Below, piece by piece: positions 58,851 through 64,000 of a stretch of DNA of 64,000 bases (its first letter is position 1; the number at the start of each line of letters is the position of its first letter). The DNA comes from Polaromonas sp. OV174 (GTDB lineage: Bacteria; Pseudomonadota; Gammaproteobacteria; Burkholderiales; Burkholderiaceae_C), in assembly GCF_900112285.1 (NCBI RefSeq), contig NZ_FOKZ01000006.1:124001-188000 (forward strand). Reading direction: 5' to 3'. A model generated the notes under the pieces. It saw nothing but the letters and a program-made list of their open reading frames with translations, was not told the DNA's origin and searched no databases. A program made the position numbers and the translations under genes.

Positions 58851-61217
58851 GTGACCGAATACAAGGGCTTCATCCTCACCCGCCATTGGCGGGATGCTCC
58901 GGCTGGCACAGAAATCGAGTTCTGGCTGGCGACTGAGGCCGGGCCGAGGAAGGTGGTCATCACCGCACAGACCTCTGTGGCGTTCGTCCCGGCACGGCAT
59001 CGGGAAGCGGTCGAGGCGCAGCTCGCTGCCTTTCCTCGTATGCAGCTCCGCCCGCTTGAGTTGCGGACCTTCCATCAGGAACCGGTCATCGGTGTCTACG
59101 CGACGCATTTTCGGCAACTTGGGAAACTTGCCCGCGCCCTTCAGCCGCTGCAGATTCCGCTGCTCGAAGCCGACGTGCGCCCCCACGACCGCTACTTGAT
59201 GGAGCGGTTCATCACCGCTGGTGTCCTCATCCAAGGAGGCCGCGCTGAAGGCTCGTCAATCGTTGACTGCAGACTCAAGCCCGCATCCGACTATCGGCCG
59301 GTGCTGAAGGTCGTGTCGCTGGACATCGAGACCAGCCAGCACGAGGCTTTGTATTCGGTTGCCTTGGACGGGATGGCCGAGCGCGTCGTGTTCATCCTTG
59401 GCGAGCCGCCGACTGAGGTGGGCGAGCCTCTGGGCTTCGCGCTCGTCTACTGCCCGACACGTAAGGCGATGGTCGAGAACCTCAACGCCTGGTTCGAACG
59501 CAACGACCCCGACGTCATCCTCGGCTGGAACGTGATTCAGTTCGACCTGCGGGTGCTTCAAAAGACGGCTGACGATTGCGGTGTGAAGCTCCTGCTGGGC
59601 CGAGACCGCCAACCCATCCAGTGGCGTACCCATCCGGGCAAGCAAGGCTACCTGTTCGCGCCCACACCTGGCCGCCTGGTCATCGACGGCATAGATGCAC
59701 TGAAGGCGGCGGTGTGGAGTTTTCCTTCCTTCAGTTTGGAGAATGTCTCGCAGACGCTGTTGGGCGAGGGCAAGGCCATCGGGGACGCTTACGACAAGAT
59801 GGCCGAGATTGAGCGTCGGTATCAGGACGACAAACCAGCCCTGGCCGTCTACAACATCCGCGATTGCGAGTTGGTTCTGCGTATCTTCGAGAAAGCCAAG
59901 CTGTTGCAGTTCGTGATGGAGCGTGCCCAAACCACAGGCCTGCAGGCCGACCACTTCGGCGGCTCCATCGCCGCATTCAGCCACCACTACCTGCCGCGGA
60001 TGCACCGCCAAGGCTACGTCGCGCCCAACGTGGGCGAGATAGAGACCAAAGCATTCCCTGGTGGCTATGTCATGGACTCGAAGCCCGGGTTCTACGACTC
60101 AGTCGTGGTGCTGGACTACAAGAGCCTGTACCCATCGATTATCCGGACCTTCCTCGTCGACCCTGTGGGTTTTGCTGACGGCATGAATCTGGCCGACGCA
60201 GCGATGGGCGTCTCCGGGCCCCAGGAGACCGTGTTTTCACGTGAGAAGCACTGCCTGCCGGAAATCGTGACCACTCTTTCAAAGGCCCGCGATGAAGCCA
60301 AGCGGGTAAAGAACGAGCCTTTGTCGCAGGCCCTGAAGCTGCTCATGAACTCCTTTGCCGGGGTGCTGGGCGCCACTGGATGCCGGTTCTTCAACCCCAA
60401 GCTGGTCTCGGCTGTGACCTTGCGCGGGCACGAGATGATGAAGCTCACCCGGACATTCGTGGAGGACAGAGGGTATGAAGCCATTTACGGCGACACCGAC
60501 TCGATTTTTATCTGGCTCAAGCGGGCCCACACAAATGACGAAGCGCACGCCGTGGCGGCGGAGCTGGTACGAGACATCAACGCCTGGTGGACCCGTACGC
60601 TGCGCGAGGAGCAGGGTCTGGAGAATTTCCTGGAAATCGAGTTTGACACCCACTACAAGAAATTCTTCATGCCAACCATCAGGGGGTCGGAAGTGGGCAG
60701 CAAGAAGCGCTATGCGGGTCTGAGCGTGGATGCAAATGGGCGAGAGGAGATGGTTTATCGCGGCCTAGAGATGGCCCGCAGTGACTGGACTCCGTTGGCT
60801 CGCCAGTTTCAAGAAGGGTTGCTGACGCGCATTTTCCATGATGAGCCGCACCGCGCGTTCGTCACCGACTATGCGCAGTCGACGCTGGCAGGTGACAAGG
60901 ATGACCTGCTCATCTACCGCAAGCGCTTGCGCCATCGCCTCGACGCCTACGAGGTCAACGTCCCGCCGCAAGTCCGCGCTGCGCGGATTGCCGACGATCA
61001 CAATGCGGCAGTCGGTCGGCCCAAGCAGTACCAGAGCGGCGGGTGGATTCAATACGTCATGACCAAGGGCGGGCCGGAGCCGTTGGAGGCACGTCAGTCC
61101 AGCATCGACTATGAACACTATCTGTCCAAGCAACTTCAGCCGATTGCGGACGCCATTCTTTTCCCATTCGGGGAGAGCTTTATGGCGTTGACCACTTCCC
61201 AGCAAGACCTGTTTTAA
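58851..61217 (+). CDS. polB: DNA polymerase II (family B)
   Basis: Pol II is an SOS-induced repair and restart polymerase. The 788-residue protein (E. coli about 783) has the exonuclease motifs VVSLDIETS (Exo I) and LGWNVIQFDL (Exo II). The polymerase motifs are LDYKSLYPSIIRTF (A), LLMNSFAGVLGA (B) and IYGDTDSIFIWL (C) with the catalytic Asp pair. All key residues are present. GTG 58851 fits the family start; a TTG at 58779 would add an untypical 24 residues. The LexA box upstream supports SOS control. Confidence 0.94.
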   Translation: MTEYKGFILTRHWRDAPAGTEIEFWLATEAGPRKVVITAQTSVAFVPARHREAVEAQLAAFPRMQLRPLELRTFHQEPVIGVYATHFRQLGKLARALQPLQIPLLEADVRPHDRYLMERFITAGVLIQGGRAEGSSIVDCRLKPASDYRPVLKVVSLDIETSQHEALYSVALDGMAERVVFILGEPPTEVGEPLGFALVYCPTRKAMVENLNAWFERNDPDVILGWNVIQFDLRVLQKTADDCGVKLLLGRDRQPIQWRTHPGKQGYLFAPTPGRLVIDGIDALKAAVWSFPSFSLENVSQTLLGEGKAIGDAYDKMAEIERRYQDDKPALAVYNIRDCELVLRIFEKAKLLQFVMERAQTTGLQADHFGGSIAAFSHHYLPRMHRQGYVAPNVGEIETKAFPGGYVMDSKPGFYDSVVVLDYKSLYPSIIRTFLVDPVGFADGMNLADAAMGVSGPQETVFSREKHCLPEIVTTLSKARDEAKRVKNEPLSQALKLLMNSFAGVLGATGCRFFNPKLVSAVTLRGHEMMKLTRTFVEDRGYEAIYGDTDSIFIWLKRAHTNDEAHAVAAELVRDINAWWTRTLREEQGLENFLEIEFDTHYKKFFMPTIRGSEVGSKKRYAGLSVDANGREEMVYRGLEMARSDWTPLARQFQEGLLTRIFHDEPHRAFVTDYAQSTLAGDKDDLLIYRKRLRHRLDAYEVNVPPQVRAARIADDHNAAVGRPKQYQSGGWIQYVMTKGGPEPLEARQSSIDYEHYLSKQLQPIADAILFPFGESFMALTTSQQDLF

Positions 61218-61355
61218 GAGGGGAGTCGGCTTGCTTGGATACTACGCGGTCTCACTAGGGGCCCGCTGCGCCGGAGGTGCTTAGGCTACAGTCGGCCAAG
61301 AACAGACCTTCGTTGTCACCGCGAAAATTCAATGAAATTGACCTCGGAGAATCGG

Positions 61356-61895
61356 ATGCTGATTGTCATCGGCGGGCTACCCGGCACTGGCAAGACCACC
61401 ATAGGGCGCGAACTCGTCGCGCGTTGGTCCTCTGTCTTTCTGCGCGTCGACACCATCGAGCATGCGCTCAGAACGGCGTATGGGCGTGTCGAAGATATTG
61501 GCCCCATGGGCTACCTCGTTGCCTACGAGCTTGCAAAGTCGAACCTCGCGCTTGGTATGCCGGTGGTTGCTGATTGCGTCAATCCGCTGGCGGTCACCCG
61601 CGAAGCATGGAGGGCAGTGGCAGCCAGTGCATCGTCGCCCATGCTTGAGGTGGAAATCGTGTGCTCTGACCTGGCCGAACACCGCAGCCGTGTGGAACGT
61701 CGAGAAGCTGACATTCAGGGGTTCGTCCTGCCAACTTGGCAGGCTGTCATGCATCGCAACTACGAGGCGTGGACCACAAACCGCCTAGTCATCGATTCGG
61801 CGCTCGTCAGCGCGAGCGAGGCGGCGGAGGTGATTTTGGACAGGTCGCGCCGCTTTGCCGCGAGCGAGCATAGGCAGAGTTCGGCCAGAAATTGA
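61356..61895 (+). CDS. P-loop kinase-like protein (AAA/zeta-toxin-like)
   Basis: The 179-residue protein begins MLIVIGGLPGTGKTTIGREL, a Walker A site at the extreme N-terminus. FLRVDTIEHALR follows, where Asp could be a catalytic or lid residue, then VVADCVNPLAVTREAW and a C-terminal helix. The layout resembles small-molecule kinases (gluconate or chloramphenicol kinase type) and zeta-like proteins. The substrate is unknown, and no antitoxin is seen. ATG 61356 has GGAGA five bases upstream; ATG 61332 is also in frame. Confidence 0.75.
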   Translation: MLIVIGGLPGTGKTTIGRELVARWSSVFLRVDTIEHALRTAYGRVEDIGPMGYLVAYELAKSNLALGMPVVADCVNPLAVTREAWRAVAASASSPMLEVEIVCSDLAEHRSRVERREADIQGFVLPTWQAVMHRNYEAWTTNRLVIDSALVSASEAAEVILDRSRRFAASEHRQSSARN

Positions 61896-62000
61896 CATTC
61901 GATATGTACCCAGCGATGACCGAAATTCCGAATTACTGCGTGGCCGGCGCGTTACGCTGGCCTTCGTCAACTACAAATTGCATCTAAGCGTCCGTTCAAC

Positions 62001-62243
62001 ATGCCATTTCCCATCTCGGAACGCCAGGCCCTGCTGGCACTTAAGGGCGTCGGTCCTACCGTCGTGTATCGCCTGGAGCAACTTGGATTCGAGTCATTGG
62101 CGCACCTGGCAAAGGCCAACACGCTGGATATTGTGTCGAATGCGGCCTCCCTTCTCGGTTCGAGCTGTTGGAAGAATAGTCCTCAGGCACGAGCGGCGAT
62201 TTCGTCTGCGATAACGCTCGCCCAGCAGCGCGAGACGATGTAG
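62001..62243 (+). CDS. Small helix-hairpin-helix protein
   Basis: The 80-residue protein contains LLALKGVGPTVVYRLEQLGFESLAHLAKAN, a helix-hairpin-helix of the kind that binds DNA without sequence preference. SSCWKNSPQARAAISSAITLAQ follows. No other domain is present. It resembles Cdd1-like and similar small HhH proteins. Role unknown. It lies between the kinase-like gene and the hydrolase on the same strand. Confidence 0.65.
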   Translation: MPFPISERQALLALKGVGPTVVYRLEQLGFESLAHLAKANTLDIVSNAASLLGSSCWKNSPQARAAISSAITLAQQRETM

Positions 62244-62396
62244 CTGCGTGACGGCCATCGGCCGGCAGCGGACTCCCGGCATCCGCACAGAATCCGCCGA
62301 AGAGCAGACGCTGGGACGGTCACGATGAAAGTGCTTGATGTCCAATACATCGCACAAAGCCCTATCGAAATCACTTGCCAAGAGGAGTAATTTTCA

Positions 62397-63089
62397 ATGT
62401 TGACGCAGACGCTGCAAGACGGAGCTCATTCATTTGAGGTCTCAGTGCGCAAATCCGCCCCAGGTTCTCCGGTGGTCCTTTTCGCCGTGGGATTGGGTGG
62501 TCAGCCGGAACGGCTCTCTACGCTCCTGGACGCCTTGACTGAATCTGGGTGCACGGTCGTAGCACCGCATTTCGATCGACTTGCTTCGACCACCCCAACA
62601 ATGGAGGAGTTGACCCTCCGGGCAAGACGCCTCTCGCTCACACTCGACGCATTCGTTGAACCCACCGCTAAAGCAATAGGTGTGGGGCATTCGATTGGTG
62701 CAGCTACCCTCGTCACGATGGCCGGAGGTCAAATGTGGTTGGGGCCAGGTCGGCGCGTCAGCATCGCACCGGATAGCCGCTTGGTTCGTCTAGCCCTTTT
62801 GGCACCACCAACCGGATTTTTTCAAGCTCCGTCAGCACTCGATGCCGTACGAATCCCGGTTTTGGCGTGGGTGGGTTCGGCGGATAGCATTACTCCTCCA
62901 GCCCAAACGGAATGGCTGGCGCGTGCCATGCGCGATTGGACCGCAGTGGATGTCCGCATCACCGAAGGGGCCGGCCATTTCTCGTTTATGGACATCCCGC
63001 CGCCACACACCACGGAGTCACTACCCAACAAGCAAGCGTTTCTCCGAGAGTATTCAAGCGAGATTTGCAAGTTCGTGGCGGCTAGCTAG
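62397..63089 (+). CDS. Alpha/beta hydrolase
   Basis: The 230-residue protein has the nucleophile elbow GVGHSIGAATLV (Ser), an acid candidate in WVGSADSITPPAQTEWL and the catalytic His in EGAGHFSFMD. VVLFAVGLGGQPERLSTLL supplies the oxyanion region. The family is broad (dienelactone hydrolase or lipase-like), and the substrate cannot be told. There is no signal peptide. It has AAGAGGAG 12 bases upstream. Confidence 0.78.
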   Translation: MLTQTLQDGAHSFEVSVRKSAPGSPVVLFAVGLGGQPERLSTLLDALTESGCTVVAPHFDRLASTTPTMEELTLRARRLSLTLDAFVEPTAKAIGVGHSIGAATLVTMAGGQMWLGPGRRVSIAPDSRLVRLALLAPPTGFFQAPSALDAVRIPVLAWVGSADSITPPAQTEWLARAMRDWTAVDVRITEGAGHFSFMDIPPPHTTESLPNKQAFLREYSSEICKFVAAS

Positions 63090-63595
63090 AAAGCGAGTTG
63101 CGACAAGTGGTGTGCGCATTTCTGCGGCCCCGTGCGCTCTATCGAGCACAAGATGTACGTCAGTGCCTTGCTGACTCGAAAGACGGCAATGGGCCCGATT
63201 CCGTCGCTCACGCTTTTCTCTTGAAGGTCGGCTCCCAGTCTGGGGCCGACGATCAACGTTCTCCGAACCCGTCATTCAGATTGAAGGTCTGCAATGGGGC
63301 GGGATGCACTTCGGTAATGCAGTGGTTGCGGGTACTTGTCGTCGGCTGCTGCCCGCTTGCGGAACACCTCGTCCAGATGCAGCCTCAATTGCGTGTACAG
63401 CAGTCCTTTGTTGACTCTGGAAATGACGACGTGATATTTTCAATCACGCGCCGTGTGGATCGAACTTTCGTACTTGTCCATCGTGTTTCTTCCGTTCGAG
63501 TGCTTGACAGCTCAGGTCCGGAAGTCTGTACGGTGGACATTCCTTGAAACGGCAAACCCCGACTGCCCTGGAGCGCCGGGGGCCTCCGTTGGTAG
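63090..63595. other. Spacer without a supported gene
   Basis: About 500 bp. An open frame at 63098-63547 (149 codons) lacks a ribosome site and recognisable motifs, and other frames are shorter. I see no RNA gene or repeat here. Confidence 0.45.
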
Positions 63596-64000
63596 CTAGG
63601 CCGGCACCGCCACCGGCGTGTTGGCGCTCGCATGGTGGGCGAAGGATTCGCACAAGCCCTCGCTCGACCATCGGCCCTTGCTGAGGGCTCGCGTCAGTTG
63701 CGCCTCATAAGGTGCGATGTCGTAGCCGTTCGCGTGCAGCCACGCGTCGTTGTAGTAAGTATCCAAATAGCGTTCGCCAGGATCGCATGCCAGGGTGACG
63801 ATGGAGCCGGCCTCGCCGCGCGCGGTCATCTCGCATGCGAGCTGGATCGCACCGTAGAAGTCGGTGCCGGTCGATGCGCCGTATTTGCGGCCGACCAGAC
63901 GCTCCAGGAAGCGCATGCCCGCGTACGATGCCGCATTGGGAACCCGAATCATGCGGTCTATGACGCCTGCAACGAACGAGGGTTCCACGCGAGGGCGTCC
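63596..64000 (-). CDS. PLP-dependent Cds1-like cysteine desulfhydrase, C-terminal part
   Basis: The frame runs off the right edge (first residues seen GRPRVEPSFVAGVIDRMIRV), so only the last 134 residues are visible. LVGRKYGASTGTDFYGAIQLACEM and GSIVTLACDPGERYLDTYYND match the end of the cysteine synthase-fold proteins related to mycobacterial Cds1 (Rv3684), which releases H2S from L-cysteine. The PLP lysine lies outside the window. A cysteine synthase relative with another role is possible. Confidence 0.8.
   Translation of the reverse strand, partial: GRPRVEPSFVAGVIDRMIRVPNAASYAGMRFLERLVGRKYGASTGTDFYGAIQLACEMTARGEAGSIVTLACDPGERYLDTYYNDAWLHANGYDIAPYEAQLTRALSKGRWSSEGLCESFAHHASANTPVAVPA

Noticed and set aside
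57560..62020. Integron attC sites between the accessory genes
   Set aside because: GTTGAAC and GTTCAAC heptamers occur, but I could not find a paired, foldable attC structure around them.
63098..63547. Possible 149-codon gene after the hydrolase
   Set aside because: No ribosome site, no recognised motif, and untypical residue use; left as unexplained spacer.

Overview
The window is chromosomal DNA of a betaproteobacterium, most likely a Comamonadaceae member near Rhodoferax or Polaromonas. This is inferred from gene content and order (rpsB-tsf-pyrH-frr-uppS-cdsA-dxr-rseP-bamA-skp-lpxD-fabZ-lpxA-lpxB-rnhB; carA-carB-greA; aceE-aceF-proteasome homologue-lpdA), from GC-rich codon use, and from a dispersed palindromic repeat. 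No taxon was confirmed by a search.

Layout. 1-951 (minus) is the 5' part of a large serine recombinase running off the left edge, head to head with rimO. 2.3-2.9 kb holds two tandem tRNA-Leu(CAG) genes, each with its own terminator. 3.1-11.3 kb has rnr, a YggT-family gene, nnr, a BON-LysM protein, an FAD amino-acid dehydrogenase and an amidase. 11.3-26.6 kb is one long plus-strand run of essential genes for translation, isoprenoid and phospholipid precursors, outer-membrane assembly and lipid A. 26.6-32.3 kb is carAB with a structured leader, greA and a small membrane protein. 32.3-36.5 kb (minus) has folD and a FixJ/FixL-like two-component pair, divergent from the pyruvate dehydrogenase operon at 36.8-43.6 kb. 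That operon contains a betaproteobacterial proteasome homologue between aceF and lpdA.

43.7-46.0 kb is a rearranged patch: a low-GC DUF4297/Cap4-like nuclease gene, a decayed copy of part of lpdA, and a second RsmH-like methyltransferase, with three related terminator sequences. 46.0-53.6 kb is a pyroglutamate (5-oxoproline) module: GntR regulator, DUF969/DUF979 membrane pair, pyroglutamyl peptidase, PxpA, a PxpB-PxpC fusion, and a biotin carboxylase-BCCP protein. Together the last two resemble a urea-carboxylase-like enzyme split over two chains.

53.6-64 kb is a looser accessory region of small, mixed-strand genes with long spacers: rRNA methyltransferase-like, cupin, MFS exporter, YdeI family, DNA polymerase II behind a consensus LexA box, P-loop kinase, HhH protein, alpha/beta hydrolase, and a Cds1-like PLP enzyme cut by the right edge. 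Two dispersed repeat families stand out. One is a palindromic element of about 30-50 bp in at least twelve places, often inside coding linkers. The other is a GTCGGCCAA-type motif confined to the accessory region.
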